Virus record (IMG/VR): IMGVR_UViG_3300023174_005200
Coordinates: 1 to 39,070 of that record
Source: a virus
Strand: one strand, 5' to 3'
Length of the DNA stretch: 39,070 nt
Position 1 is the stretch's first letter. Each line of letters opens with the position of its first letter. The position numbers and the translations under genes are program-made. Shown in pieces: positions 8,671 through 17,173 of this stretch. Below the pieces are notes generated by a model. The model had not been told where the DNA came from. It did no database searches and saw only the letters and a program-made list of their open reading frames with translations.

Positions 8671-9045
8671 GGCACAGAAATCTTTGCAAAAATAGCAGAA
8701 CGCTACCCCTTTATCACCTTCTGTACCTACGCTGGCAACGAATACATAGGCGTGGTGCAAAATCGCGACGATGCTGTAACAACTATCTACGATTTTGGAA
8801 ATATACAACATGCAGAGCTCAAAAAGCTATTTCTTGAACTGGCCAATCAATGGTGGTGGGAAAGCAACCGTAGCATACCTATAAACATATTCTTGAAAAA
8901 CGATTGGGAAATTTTCCGTCCGTATTTGCGCACTTTTGTCAATAAAGATCTAGAAATCTTGCATGGTCCTGCAACCAGTTTGGCTGATATTGCCCGCAAG
9001 AAAAGCAAAAGAAAATCAATAACTCTGGTACGTAGAGTCGATTAA
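8668..9045 (+). CDS. Conserved phage protein, unknown function
   Basis: A 125-residue protein and one of only four genes on the plus strand in the window. It has a mixed alpha/beta composition, a Trp-rich segment (QWWWESNR) and a basic C terminus (ARKKSKRKS). A perfect late promoter box lies 40 bases upstream, so late expression is likely. Its 3' end overlaps the convergent SGNH gene by 30 bases. The basic tail could bind nucleic acid, but I recognise no domain. Confidence 0.7.
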   Translation: MGTEIFAKIAERYPFITFCTYAGNEYIGVVQNRDDAVTTIYDFGNIQHAELKKLFLELANQWWWESNRSIPINIFLKNDWEIFRPYLRTFVNKDLEILHGPATSLADIARKKSKRKSITLVRRVD

Positions 9046-9717
9046 CTGAGTTAGTATCTTGGCAATTAACTCGTGCCCAGCAGTGTTTGGGTGCCCAATT
9101 TCTCCAGCCTGACCGTTGGCATCATAGAAGTAGTCTCCTGGGGTCAATTCTGCAAACAAACTATCATTGAGCAAATCCATTACAGCAGGATCTTTGCGTA
9201 ATTCATAGCATAAAGATGTTGCGGCAAGTTCCTGACGTTGTTGAACATCCTCAACCAGCGATGGAAAAGCATAGATCAAATAGCTGATGCCTTGTTGTTT
9301 GAAATACGATGCCAACATCAGCACGTCTGAACTTAATGCAGTAAACTCGGCCCTGGCATCAAATTGATTGACAAATGCTGTCATAAACTCGCCACCTTCT
9401 TGTGGTTTGATAGACTCATGATAGTCTTCTCTATCAAACTTCCAACTGTTGTTGTCATTGACTGCAGAATACTGTTCAGTGCGATGTAAGAAAGTCAACT
9501 GTATCAACGCCAAGGTATTGGGTGGAAAATCTATAGCATCTCTTACTGTGCTTCTAATAATGCGTCTGTTACAGGAGTTGGGTTTGCCAGCATTTTGCAG
9601 GGTGGCATTGTAGTGCTTGGCTACGAGATCTCCATAGACCACTTCACCACGATCTCTTCGGTACCAGTCTCCGGTAAACGAACACCCATTGGTGTAGACA
9701 TGATCAAACTTTTTCAT
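9016..9717 (-). CDS. SGNH/GDSL hydrolase-like protein (4 of 5)
   Basis: 233 residues. Block I is TNGCSFTGD with Ser near residue 13, and block V is EIGHPNTAGHE, with the His clear but no Asp three residues before it. It shares the HPNxxGH ending with the protein at 6907. It is the last gene of the operon that begins at 17060, and its 3' end overlaps the plus-strand gene at 8668. Upstream it overlaps the miniature polymerase-like gene by 14 bases. The substrate is unknown; no signal peptide is present. Confidence 0.7.
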   Translation of the reverse strand: MKKFDHVYTNGCSFTGDWYRRDRGEVVYGDLVAKHYNATLQNAGKPNSCNRRIIRSTVRDAIDFPPNTLALIQLTFLHRTEQYSAVNDNNSWKFDREDYHESIKPQEGGEFMTAFVNQFDARAEFTALSSDVLMLASYFKQQGISYLIYAFPSLVEDVQQRQELAATSLCYELRKDPAVMDLLNDSLFAELTPGDYFYDANGQAGEIGHPNTAGHELIAKILTQLIDSTYQSY

Positions 9718-10273
9718 TGATCAAGTTCATGTGCAAGGCTACCAACGATGCATAGCTCACAGCATGGGCTTTTTTGAACGTATACCCTCGGCTGTCGTCA
9801 CCATCCCACACTGAGTCAAACACTTCCGCCCAGGGCTTGTGTTGTAAGTGTGCTTTGCCTGGACGAATAATAGATATAAAAGCTGCCATCCTGGGTATCG
9901 AGTCTGGCTTCATTGAGGCCAACAGATCCACATAGTTACCCACGTGTACCAACTGAGAGGCCCAGGGTTGGTCAGTCCACAGCCGTTGCCATGGAGGCTC
10001 CTGCGTCAGCATTTGTTCATAATGCTCAGGATTTTGAATCAGTTTATAAACACTCATGTTCAGCAGATCAATCTTGAAATACCCACGTTGTTCTGCTTCA
10101 CGATAATCTACACTGGAACAATTTAGCAAAGGATCTCTAGGAATGTCTGTGACATAGATTCCAGAGTTATGCAAACGACTTTGCCCATCGTTGTCCTGTC
10201 TTGCCGGTGTATGCTTTATTAACTTTAAGATGATATCTCTATCAGCCAAGTCAATGTCAATATCTGCGCTCAT
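9704..10273 (-). CDS. Miniature family-C DNA polymerase (DnaE)-like palm/fingers protein
   Basis: 189 residues carrying, in the right order, motifs that match bacterial DNA polymerase III alpha. ADIDIDLADRD at 3-13 matches PDFDVDF, which holds the first two catalytic Asp; here these would be D4 and D6. LHNSGIYVTD at 34-43 matches the HAGGVVI segment. FKIDLLNM at 66-73 matches the KFDFLGL that holds the third Asp; here D69. AFISIIRPGK at 131-140 matches the LxxLFRPGP segment, and GYTFKKAHAVSYA at 163-175 matches GYGFNKSHSAAYA in the fingers. The PHP, thumb, OB and clamp-binding parts are absent. It overlaps its neighbours by 4 and 14 bases. Whether it polymerises is unknown. Confidence 0.6.
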   Translation of the reverse strand: MSADIDIDLADRDIILKLIKHTPARQDNDGQSRLHNSGIYVTDIPRDPLLNCSSVDYREAEQRGYFKIDLLNMSVYKLIQNPEHYEQMLTQEPPWQRLWTDQPWASQLVHVGNYVDLLASMKPDSIPRMAAFISIIRPGKAHLQHKPWAEVFDSVWDGDDSRGYTFKKAHAVSYASLVALHMNLINEKV

Positions 10274-11445
10274 GATTTGTCCGCGGTTAGTAAAATATTA
10301 TACAGTATTTCACTACTCTTTGCATGTGTTACGGTTGAAAAACATTGTCTATAGTTGCTTTCCAAAATTTGTCTAGCATGGTCACTTTGGAAAACTTCTG
10401 GGTTATCATAGAGCCATTTTACTGCATCAACAAACCCATGATATCGTTGTTGGTGATCTTCAATTTGGTCAAACTGTTTTAGTGAGTCGGGCAACAGGTC
10501 CCAGGCAGTGGCTAGCCCCAACTGATTATAAAGATAGTAAATGTTGGCACCACCCAATGGCATTGGAATATTGCCTGTAAAAAAGCATTTCCAGGCTTTT
10601 TCAGTCAACGCCAATTCGTTATTTTGCCAAGTGCTTTCTGGGAAAATAACACACCGATACTCATAGTATTCGGGCATCAACAGATAGCCCGGTAGTATCT
10701 CACCAAATTTACCGTCACTGCCAAGAGGTATACCTTCTTGATAATAGTTGGTGTGGTCACGGCCTTGTCCGCGAGGTTGATATTGTTCTTGATATCGATC
10801 GTTTACCCATTTCCGAAAAGCAGTGTCTTTGGAACTTTCAAAAAAACTATCCACGGTGCGAACCAGTCTATTGTAATTTGAAATAACAGGAAGATCTGGT
10901 ATAGCATGTTTTAACATATCAACAGAATGATGTCGCCATGATCTATTGGCACCGTTGATATAGATCATATTTTTATCGCGTACAATATTTTTATAGTGCT
11001 GTGGTCTGTAGGCTGTGGGATATCTTGAATCTAACCAATATTCTTTTACAGCATAGTGATCTTGAAACACTGGTATGTATCGTTGACTGTAGGCATGATC
11101 AGAGTGTAGATACGAATCAATCACTATGTAGGCATGATCAAATTGTTGTAAAATCTCAACAGCATGTTCACTTGAAGTGACCAAAGGATCAGCGTGATTA
11201 TCTAAAAAAATTAAATCGTATCTATCAGCATTGTCTAGTTGTTCTCGGGGAAAAGGGTCAGACAGTAGATCTATATACAGTATATTTAGATAATCCTGAC
11301 GGAAATCACCAGGGTCTGTTATAATCCAGGAAAGATCTGGACCTTGTTCCCACTGATTGTTGTGATGCCATGCTTGTAAAAAATCAAAAATCATCAGTCC
11401 CACTAGATCTTTTTTTGAACTCTGTACGTTAAGCTTCATTACCAT
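10270..11445 (-). CDS. Putative glycosyltransferase-like protein
   Basis: 391 residues of alpha/beta type with many Tyr, Asp and His. The region around residues 275-300, ALTEKAWKCFFTGNIPM, matches a TEKxxK....P pattern also present in the protein at 25977 (ITEKTFKAMAWYQFPL). In GT-B glycosyltransferases of the fucosyltransferase type, a similar segment binds the sugar nucleotide. The N-terminal half shows Rossmann-like strands (RYDLIFLDNHAD, AYIVIDSYLH). A nearby ATG at 11439 would give a TAATG junction with the upstream gene and is an equally good start. The acceptor is unknown. Confidence 0.5.
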   Translation of the reverse strand: MVMKLNVQSSKKDLVGLMIFDFLQAWHHNNQWEQGPDLSWIITDPGDFRQDYLNILYIDLLSDPFPREQLDNADRYDLIFLDNHADPLVTSSEHAVEILQQFDHAYIVIDSYLHSDHAYSQRYIPVFQDHYAVKEYWLDSRYPTAYRPQHYKNIVRDKNMIYINGANRSWRHHSVDMLKHAIPDLPVISNYNRLVRTVDSFFESSKDTAFRKWVNDRYQEQYQPRGQGRDHTNYYQEGIPLGSDGKFGEILPGYLLMPEYYEYRCVIFPESTWQNNELALTEKAWKCFFTGNIPMPLGGANIYYLYNQLGLATAWDLLPDSLKQFDQIEDHQQRYHGFVDAVKWLYDNPEVFQSDHARQILESNYRQCFSTVTHAKSSEILYNILLTADKS

Positions 11446-12137
11446 CCTGCTTTCTTTAAAATCTCTTTGGCATATTCTTGGTCTGCTGGGTAATCACGAA
11501 ACTTCTTTTGCCAAAACTCAGGATCGATCCAAGGCCACACAATTTTAGTTTGGTCTGGATCCATGTTTTCTAACCAGGCTTGCCCACTGTCACAGTTATA
11601 CAATACCCAGGCGCTGATACGTCCAGTACTGACAGCATAGGCTATGGTATTGTCGTTGCCATAACGCAGGAAATCGTGTGCAGGATGATTGTGTGTTTCT
11701 GCCCAAGTAATAGAATATTCTACAGCACGAGACAGAGCATCAGTCACTGATTCTCGGCGTAGATAGTCTGTGAGATATTCGGTATAGATTGCATCGCGAC
11801 ACCAGTGATCAATCTTTTTATTTTTTTCCACTACCCAATCAATGAACCTTGCTGTATTGACAGCATTGATAGCCACACAGTGACGTCCAAATTTTACAAA
11901 AGCACGATAGTAAGGTGAGCGAGCAAAGTCATCAAATGTTTTGAGCTTGGCACTGCCTTGAGTCATTGTGTAAAAACGTAGATAGGCCTGTAATCCTAGT
12001 TGTACTCCACGATCATTTTGACTTTGGTAACGTTGTTTTTGTTCGCATACATGCACAGCAAGACTGGTCTCTCGCTGGAACCCTTTCTCGCAGTACTGGC
12101 ACACATACTCAGTCTTTATCTGCGTGGCCGTGCTCAC
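11439..12137 (-). CDS. Zinc-finger phage protein, unknown function
   Basis: 232 residues. The N terminus has a C2H2/C2HC-type finger: CQYC at residues 14-17, a Phe/Leu spacing typical of fingers, then HVCEQK, with His and Cys as the second ligand pair. The remaining 190 residues are helical and rich in aromatic residues (for example FDDFARSPYYRAFVKFGRH), without a known domain. The start is a GTG at 12137, overlapping the upstream gene by 29 bases. It could bind DNA or a replisome component; co-location with UvsW and the putative clamp loader suggests a part in replication or late transcription, but this is inference. Confidence 0.6.
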   Translation of the reverse strand: MSTATQIKTEYVCQYCEKGFQRETSLAVHVCEQKQRYQSQNDRGVQLGLQAYLRFYTMTQGSAKLKTFDDFARSPYYRAFVKFGRHCVAINAVNTARFIDWVVEKNKKIDHWCRDAIYTEYLTDYLRRESVTDALSRAVEYSITWAETHNHPAHDFLRYGNDNTIAYAVSTGRISAWVLYNCDSGQAWLENMDPDQTKIVWPWIDPEFWQKKFRDYPADQEYAKEILKKAGW

Positions 12138-12555
12138 GTTGATACTCCTTGATATCTTTCTTTGTTACAAAGTTGGCTAGAGTTTCAATGTCTGATATTT
12201 TCATTGCTGGGAACTGATCTAACAAAAACTTTTTGACTTCGTTACTGCCTGCTTCTTTTTTCTTGGGAGCAATCCATTGATGACGATGCGTTCCCATGCC
12301 TGGGCTTACTGATGTAGCGGCCAGCCATTGTAGTTTGGGATGTTTGTTTATGGCAAAGAAATGTTTGTTTAATCTTTCGTTGGTAGCAATGAGATAAAAC
12401 TCTTGCAGTTCTGATGATCCGTGTACTGCTGAGCCCCAGCGTATCATGAGATAGTTTGAGAACTTCTTGCGCTCTTCATCTGTAAGGCTGTCATAGAATC
12501 CGCGATTCTTCTGATCAAACTGCATCATCTCATTTTGTATACTCAGCTTTTCCAT
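12109..12555 (-). CDS. Possible clamp-loader small subunit (gp62-like)
   Basis: 148 residues, starting at the ATG at 12555, which overlaps the preceding stop as TGATG. The pattern of a short helical protein with a YLMIRWGS segment, several N/L-rich helices, a basic KKKEAG stretch and a C-terminal VTKKDIKEYQREHG resembles the phage clamp-loader A subunit family that works with gp44 to load the sliding clamp. The resemblance is loose and judged by eye. No gp44 or gp45 is in the window; the AAA protein at 17180 is not a convincing gp44. Confidence 0.4.
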   Translation of the reverse strand: MEKLSIQNEMMQFDQKNRGFYDSLTDEERKKFSNYLMIRWGSAVHGSSELQEFYLIATNERLNKHFFAINKHPKLQWLAATSVSPGMGTHRHQWIAPKKKEAGSNEVKKFLLDQFPAMKISDIETLANFVTKKDIKEYQREHGHADKD

Positions 12556-13055
12556 CACCAGGCCTTGTTGTAATCTATGACTTCACAGTTGCGTGAAATA
12601 TCCTTGACAAAATAAACACAGTCGGGTTCTGGATCATTGCTCAATGGAATACACAGTATCTGTCCATTTTTAAGTTTGGGCGCATACCAGGCCACATCAT
12701 GATAAACGTCTACAATTTCTATGTCAAGGAAACTGGGTCTAAAACTGGTCAAGGGATTGAACTGGAATGCTTTGAATCCTCGATCGTTGATTGATGTCAA
12801 GGGGAGCATTTCCAAGTCGCCAAGGTCGGGCTCGCCTATGAGTATTTGCCAGTCTATGGGCATGCGTATTTTATTTTGACCAATCTGTAGTACCAGAGCC
12901 GGCGAGTTAAAACTTTCCAAGAAGATCAGCGGAATGTAATGATAGTCTGGATCCGACGGATCTGAATTATCCAGGATAGCAAAACGCATGTCGTCCACTT
13001 CTTCGGGTAGCGTATCTAAATCGTAAGCAGTATTATCTAAAGTCAGTATTTTCAT
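12555..13055 (-). CDS. Conserved hypothetical protein
   Basis: 166 residues from the ATG at 13055; an alternative ATG at 13070 adds five residues but overlaps the upstream stop. The protein is acidic and beta-rich, with repeated hydrophobic-proline turns (YIPLIFLES, EMLPLTS, CIPLSNDPEPD). I recognise no domain. It lies between a methyltransferase and the putative clamp-loader gene in the operon starting at 17060, and its TGA overlaps the next start, so it is probably translated together with it. Confidence 0.6.
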   Translation of the reverse strand: MKILTLDNTAYDLDTLPEEVDDMRFAILDNSDPSDPDYHYIPLIFLESFNSPALVLQIGQNKIRMPIDWQILIGEPDLGDLEMLPLTSINDRGFKAFQFNPLTSFRPSFLDIEIVDVYHDVAWYAPKLKNGQILCIPLSNDPEPDCVYFVKDISRNCEVIDYNKAW

Positions 13056-13062
13056 AGTATTA

Positions 13063-13668
13063 TTATACAATATAATTTTTGTAGCCGCGACCTAATATTA
13101 CACCATTGTCACGACTTTGTAGTAATCCAAATCCATGCATAAGCAAGTAAGGCACAACCGTTCCTCCTTTGCCAATGTACACTCCATTGTATGTGTAGGT
13201 ATCGTCAACACAAATCACGCACTGGTCACTCATGCGTGGTAGTAGATTAGCCATCTGGATTAAATGACTAATCTGACTATTCATATTGGACATTGTCAAT
13301 CCATAACGTTGATACCAGGTCTGTTGCTCCTGGATCATAGTAGATGTTTTTGTTGTTTCCCAATCCCAATCAAAGTTGTCCAAATATAACACTTTGATAT
13401 TTTCAAGCAAGGTGTTTTTAGTCCACTCCACTGCTTCAGCACAATGAAACTCACAGTTGTTGTGCCAATCTTGTGGTATATTCCTTTGTGCTCGTTGTAT
13501 GGCCATGTGGTCAAGATCCACAGTGGCAAATTTCATTCCGTGTTGTTGAGCAAGGTCTGCAAAATAGTAGGTAGAGCCTTCAAATCGATCACTGCCAATT
13601 TCTAAAACAACAGCGTCTGGATGTTGTCCTTGAACATGCTCTCCCACACGGGTAAACAAATTGCCCAT
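13063..13668 (-). CDS. Class I SAM-dependent methyltransferase-like protein
   Basis: 201 residues. Motif I is VVLEIGSDRFEGST near residues 20-34, the glycine-containing loop that binds S-adenosylmethionine. FATVDLDH follows as the acidic strand-2 end, and KVLYLDNFDWDW lies in the motif IV position. I start it at the ATG at 13668, which gives a TAATG junction with the uvsW stop; an upstream GTG at 13683 is possible. No target-recognition domain or DPPY-type catalytic motif of DNA methyltransferases is visible, so the substrate may be a glycan, protein or small molecule. Confidence 0.6.
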   Translation of the reverse strand: MGNLFTRVGEHVQGQHPDAVVLEIGSDRFEGSTYYFADLAQQHGMKFATVDLDHMAIQRAQRNIPQDWHNNCEFHCAEAVEWTKNTLLENIKVLYLDNFDWDWETTKTSTMIQEQQTWYQRYGLTMSNMNSQISHLIQMANLLPRMSDQCVICVDDTYTYNGVYIGKGGTVVPYLLMHGFGLLQSRDNGVILGRGYKNYIV

Positions 13669-15140
13669 TAGGTTGTCATCCACTCTAGTTTTTCTTGTGT
13701 GAAAGGATAACGTGCTTCTTTGTAAAACTGTTTGCGTTTGGTCAAGTGACGTTTGGCAAACTTACAGGTCGACGTTATGTCCCAGATTTGGACGTGGTCT
13801 TTGTCTTCAGCTTTTCTAATACCTCGCCCAATGCTCTGTATAACTCGGACAAAGCTCTTTCCGGGTTCCACAAGCACCAAATTGAAAATCCTAGGAATGT
13901 TAATACCAACAGCAGCCACACCATAGGTAGCAACAATAATTTTATCAGTGGCCTCAGCCACTTCGTCATATTCATCCTGTCTGTCCTTTGCTTTGGTTGC
14001 GCCCGATACAAACACAGCTCGATCGCCTAGTCGTTTGACCAACTCCTGTCCTGCTGTGATACGATCCACTAATATCAACGTGTTGCCAGTTTCATTTACT
14101 TTCTGTATTAGACTGGCCATGGTATCTAGTCTACCCGACTCCTCTAACAGATACTTTAATTCGCTTTGGTAGTTATTGTACTCTACATGATCAACCAACT
14201 GCACAATGTTCACGTGGCACTGTGCCAACACACCTCGATCTTGCAATTCAGCGGCTGCCAATCTTGACACTACCGGACCAATGCTGACATGTATGGCCTG
14301 GTATTCAAAATCTTCTTTGGGTATAGTTCCTGTCAATCCCCAGCGAATTGGCACTTCCGACATTACACCGGTAAGCAGAGTTTTAAGTGCATCTGCTTTG
14401 GCCATGTGTACTTCATCCACTATCACGCAGATCACACCTTCTAAGAACTCACCTATGGTGCAATCTTCTGCGGCTGATCCTGCTTTGGTATTCTTAAGCA
14501 ATACATTTAAACTCTGCCAGGTGCAGATGGTGTGTTGACGACCCCATTCTTTACGGTCGCCAAAATATACACCCACATCCAGTTCCATGTTGATGTAGTC
14601 TTTTTCTGTTTGCGTTACCAAGCTCTTGTTAGGAACAATCACTATGCTCCGTCCATATGGTGTCACTGCATGGCTCAAGGCCGCTGTCATGATAGTCTTA
14701 CCTGCTCCTGTGGCCACTTCTTGCAGGCACTGTGGGTTGGATAGAAAATTGTTTACTATGTCAACTTGGTAGTCACGCATCATGATAGGTTCACCAGCTT
14801 GTGGATGTCCTTTGGGCCAGGAGATATCTTTAAATGTATCTTCTTTGACTTGTTCAAAGTCAAAGGTAGTAGAATACTCGCGTTGATCATCAAGTTCAAT
14901 GTCGTAGTTGTACTCTTCCAAGATAGGAATAATCTCGGGTAGCAGATTTACATAAGTGCTACCGCCCAATTGAAAATAACTTACCTTACCATCCCATCGC
15001 CCCAGGCGTACCGCTGGAAGATACCTGGCATACGGAACATCGTATTTGAACTTATTGACCAATGCTCGTCGAGCATCCAGTTCCAGTCCTTCAATTTTGA
15101 CGTTGACTTCGTCTCTTATGATCAATTTAGCTAGTTTCAA
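13668..15140 (-). CDS. uvsW: UvsW-like DNA/RNA helicase (superfamily 2)
   Basis: In T4, UvsW unwinds branched DNA and R-loops and drives the switch from origin-dependent to recombination-dependent replication. This 490-residue protein is close to T4 UvsW (503). An N-terminal domain of about 115 residues (with ARYLPAVRLGRWDGKVS) precedes the helicase core. The core has a Q-like MRDYQ, Walker A ATGAGKT at 143-149, DEVH as motif II near residue 240, LTGTIP as motif III, and QSIGRGIRK as motif VI. The start is a TTG at 15140 overlapping the previous stop as TTGA; no better ATG is near. Confidence 0.92.
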   Translation of the reverse strand: MKLAKLIIRDEVNVKIEGLELDARRALVNKFKYDVPYARYLPAVRLGRWDGKVSYFQLGGSTYVNLLPEIIPILEEYNYDIELDDQREYSTTFDFEQVKEDTFKDISWPKGHPQAGEPIMMRDYQVDIVNNFLSNPQCLQEVATGAGKTIMTAALSHAVTPYGRSIVIVPNKSLVTQTEKDYINMELDVGVYFGDRKEWGRQHTICTWQSLNVLLKNTKAGSAAEDCTIGEFLEGVICVIVDEVHMAKADALKTLLTGVMSEVPIRWGLTGTIPKEDFEYQAIHVSIGPVVSRLAAAELQDRGVLAQCHVNIVQLVDHVEYNNYQSELKYLLEESGRLDTMASLIQKVNETGNTLILVDRITAGQELVKRLGDRAVFVSGATKAKDRQDEYDEVAEATDKIIVATYGVAAVGINIPRIFNLVLVEPGKSFVRVIQSIGRGIRKAEDKDHVQIWDITSTCKFAKRHLTKRKQFYKEARYPFTQEKLEWMTT

Positions 15141-15922
15141 TTTGGTTCCATTTTTGTTTTTAAAATAGGAGAGAGATATTCAACATATTTTTTTTGACTA
15201 AGATATCCTGGATGCCGATCAGTTTCTGATACATGGTCAATTTGCATTGATCTCAATGATTGATAAAGATTTAACCAATGGGATTCTTGAATTCCACCAG
15301 CTTGGGCATACTGAGAATGTATCATGTTATAAAGATCGAGAACTTCTGCATCATCTCTTGTTTCGGCTTGCAATAAATCCTGTTCATACTCTGTAAGATC
15401 CGAGGGTAACGTAATTTTTTTCTGATCAAAGTATCCCGGAGACCATGGCAACAGTGTGTTTACAAAAAATATTTTCCCGCCGCTGGTTTGTTGACAACGT
15501 GTTAATACATTGACATACTTAACTAAATCTAATGTGTCCCAATGATCGTTGTGTATTCTGCGCAGATTATCGCCAATTTGATTTAACCAACTGGCTTTAT
15601 AAGTAACTCCAGGATTGACATTGACATCCACAGATCTTTCTAACCTAGTTAGTACAGGGTATAATTCTAGTCCGGCATGAATATTAAACCTAGGAATAGC
15701 AGACCAGGCCACTAGCACAATGTCATAATGATTTTTTGTGATTTCAGTTAGAGTTTCTAAAAAAATCCAATGGTTGTTTCTAGCAGGCTTTGCAATATTT
15801 TTTACTGTTCCAAATGATTCAAAAATGGCATTCGTCCAAAGTTGCGGATCATCTTGTTCATATTCCAATCCATGACCTTGTGTCATTGAACAACCAACTG
15901 CTAAAATTTTTAGATCTTTCAT
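15137..15922 (-). CDS. SGNH/GDSL hydrolase-like protein (5 of 5)
   Basis: 261 residues. Block I is VGCSMTQGHG with Ser at residue 11, block II IAKPARNN, block III VAWSAIPR, and block V ETDRHPGYLS, with Asp and His present. It resembles the protein at 4559 throughout (similar spacing, FFVNTLLPW against WFINGMVPW), so the two appear to be paralogues now placed in two different operons. It directly follows a radical SAM gene with a 10-base gap and precedes uvsW with a 4-base overlap. Confidence 0.72.
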   Translation of the reverse strand: MKDLKILAVGCSMTQGHGLEYEQDDPQLWTNAIFESFGTVKNIAKPARNNHWIFLETLTEITKNHYDIVLVAWSAIPRFNIHAGLELYPVLTRLERSVDVNVNPGVTYKASWLNQIGDNLRRIHNDHWDTLDLVKYVNVLTRCQQTSGGKIFFVNTLLPWSPGYFDQKKITLPSDLTEYEQDLLQAETRDDAEVLDLYNMIHSQYAQAGGIQESHWLNLYQSLRSMQIDHVSETDRHPGYLSQKKYVEYLSPILKTKMEPN

Positions 15923-15932
15923 GTAGGCAATC

Positions 15933-17060
15933 TCATAGATATTTTTCTAGTTCTGGAAAAGTCAGTTCAAAACTAACTTTCCTATACTGATCGTGTTGTT
16001 GTAATCTTGTTTTAAATATTTCAAAAAGATCACTGTCGTCTTCGTTACTCAATAACTGTGCCCAGGTTCTAACATCTTCGTGTACGCTGTGATTTAGATG
16101 TTTGGCAATCTCCTGGCGTGCCATTTCGGGCCAAACAGTTGGTCTCATATAATCTGGATTGTGTACTCTGCCCATCCAAGGCTTGGGCAGTCCTATAGTA
16201 TGACACCATGACACAAAATTGTCAAGATAATAGATATTATAGGCGCTGACGGTATGACTGACACTGATCCTAAAGTTACTTAATTTTTTTTCTGCTTCGA
16301 TGTATTTTTCTATGTGATTGTGTACTTCATTCCACACAGCTGGATAACGTATATATTCGTATCGCTCGCCAGTGCCGTCAAGGCTGAGTTGTAGATCAAT
16401 TTCTTTAAACTGTGTCCAGATATCCCACCATTCTTGGTCAGGAAATATGGTAGCATTGGTAGTGTAATGCAGTGTGACGTGTTTGGCCTGTCCTTGATCA
16501 ATATAGTGTTGTAAGAGTTGTTTTTGTTCTTTGACACCACTTAAAAAAGGTTCGCCTCCTGGGATGTCGATGTGTATGACACTGGGTGCTGACTTGATAA
16601 AGTCTGTTACAAAATTTTGTTTGTAGAATTTAAAATGCTGGATATCAACATGATAGATGTCCTGATATTCTTTACGCCATTGACTAGATGAATAGGGATT
16701 ACAAGTGATACATTTTAAATTGCAGGTGTTTCCAAACGCCAAACTGGCAGTGATAAAATTCTCTTCTGCTAGTTTATATTCCTGATAGTGTTCTTGCCAT
16801 CGGTCGTAGTCTAGTATACGTTTGCTTTTGATGTTGTTTTCTTCTTCAATGCGACAGCGTTCACAGCCTTTGGGCCATTGTCCGTTTTGGAATTCTTGTT
16901 TGACATCCTTTAAAAATTCGCTGTTGGCATAGTCCGATATTGACTGTGCCTGGATATTGAATTTTTGATCGTAGTATTTGGTCTGGAATTTACAGCAAGG
17001 GGATATGTCTCCCAACGGGCTGATGTCAATATTGGTCCAGGGTGAATAGCAAAAAGGCAT
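15933..17060 (-). CDS. Radical SAM protein, twitch/SPASM-like
   Basis: 375 residues with the cluster motif CNLKCITC (C113, C117, C120) and the SAM-binding IPGGEPFL. The N-terminal 100 residues carry SPCCK (C22, C23) and GCERC (C66, C69), consistent with an extra metal or iron-sulfur site placed before the core, as in the two related proteins in the window. It is the first gene of the operon that runs to 9016. A sigma-70-like promoter (17066-17095) ends only 5 bases before the ATG, so the transcript may have almost no leader. The substrate is unknown. Confidence 0.8.
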   Translation of the reverse strand: MPFCYSPWTNIDISPLGDISPCCKFQTKYYDQKFNIQAQSISDYANSEFLKDVKQEFQNGQWPKGCERCRIEEENNIKSKRILDYDRWQEHYQEYKLAEENFITASLAFGNTCNLKCITCNPYSSSQWRKEYQDIYHVDIQHFKFYKQNFVTDFIKSAPSVIHIDIPGGEPFLSGVKEQKQLLQHYIDQGQAKHVTLHYTTNATIFPDQEWWDIWTQFKEIDLQLSLDGTGERYEYIRYPAVWNEVHNHIEKYIEAEKKLSNFRISVSHTVSAYNIYYLDNFVSWCHTIGLPKPWMGRVHNPDYMRPTVWPEMARQEIAKHLNHSVHEDVRTWAQLLSNEDDSDLFEIFKTRLQQHDQYRKVSFELTFPELEKYL

Positions 17061-17065
17061 GATTT

Positions 17066-17095
17066 AGTATAGCATACTTAGTAAAACAAAGTCAA
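17066..17095 (-). promoter_or_regulatory. Sigma-70-like promoter for the 17060-9016 operon
   Basis: On the minus strand, TTGACT (17095-17090), an 18-base spacer, then TATACT (17071-17066), preceded by TG one base upstream as in extended -10 elements. The -35 box partly uses the T-run of the terminator just upstream. Transcription would start at or next to the ATG at 17060. Confidence 0.6.
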
Positions 17096-17125
17096 AAAAA
17101 CAGGCACCTTTTTAGGGGTGCCTGT
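17094..17125 (-). terminator. Rho-independent terminator after the AAA ATPase gene
   Basis: A 9-bp perfect stem (ACAGGCACC paired with GGTGCCTGT, 17125-17100) with an 8-base loop, followed on the minus strand by six T (17099-17094). Confidence 0.85.
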
Positions 17126-17132
17126 GTCAAGA

Positions 17133-17171
17133 TTGGAACGTCTAGGAGCTAGACTATTGATGACGTTCCAA
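17133..17171. other. Inverted repeat (10-bp stem) in the 3' region of the AAA gene
   Basis: TTGGAACGTC at 17133-17142 pairs with GACGTTCCAA at 17162-17171, with a 19-base loop. It lies between the gene's stop and the terminator, so it would form a hairpin in the transcript end. Confidence 0.55.
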
Positions 17172-17173
17172 CG

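Noticed and set aside
13063-13668. Methyltransferase as DNA modification enzyme of a restriction system
   Set aside because: No DPPY-type motif, no target-recognition domain and no linked restriction gene are seen.
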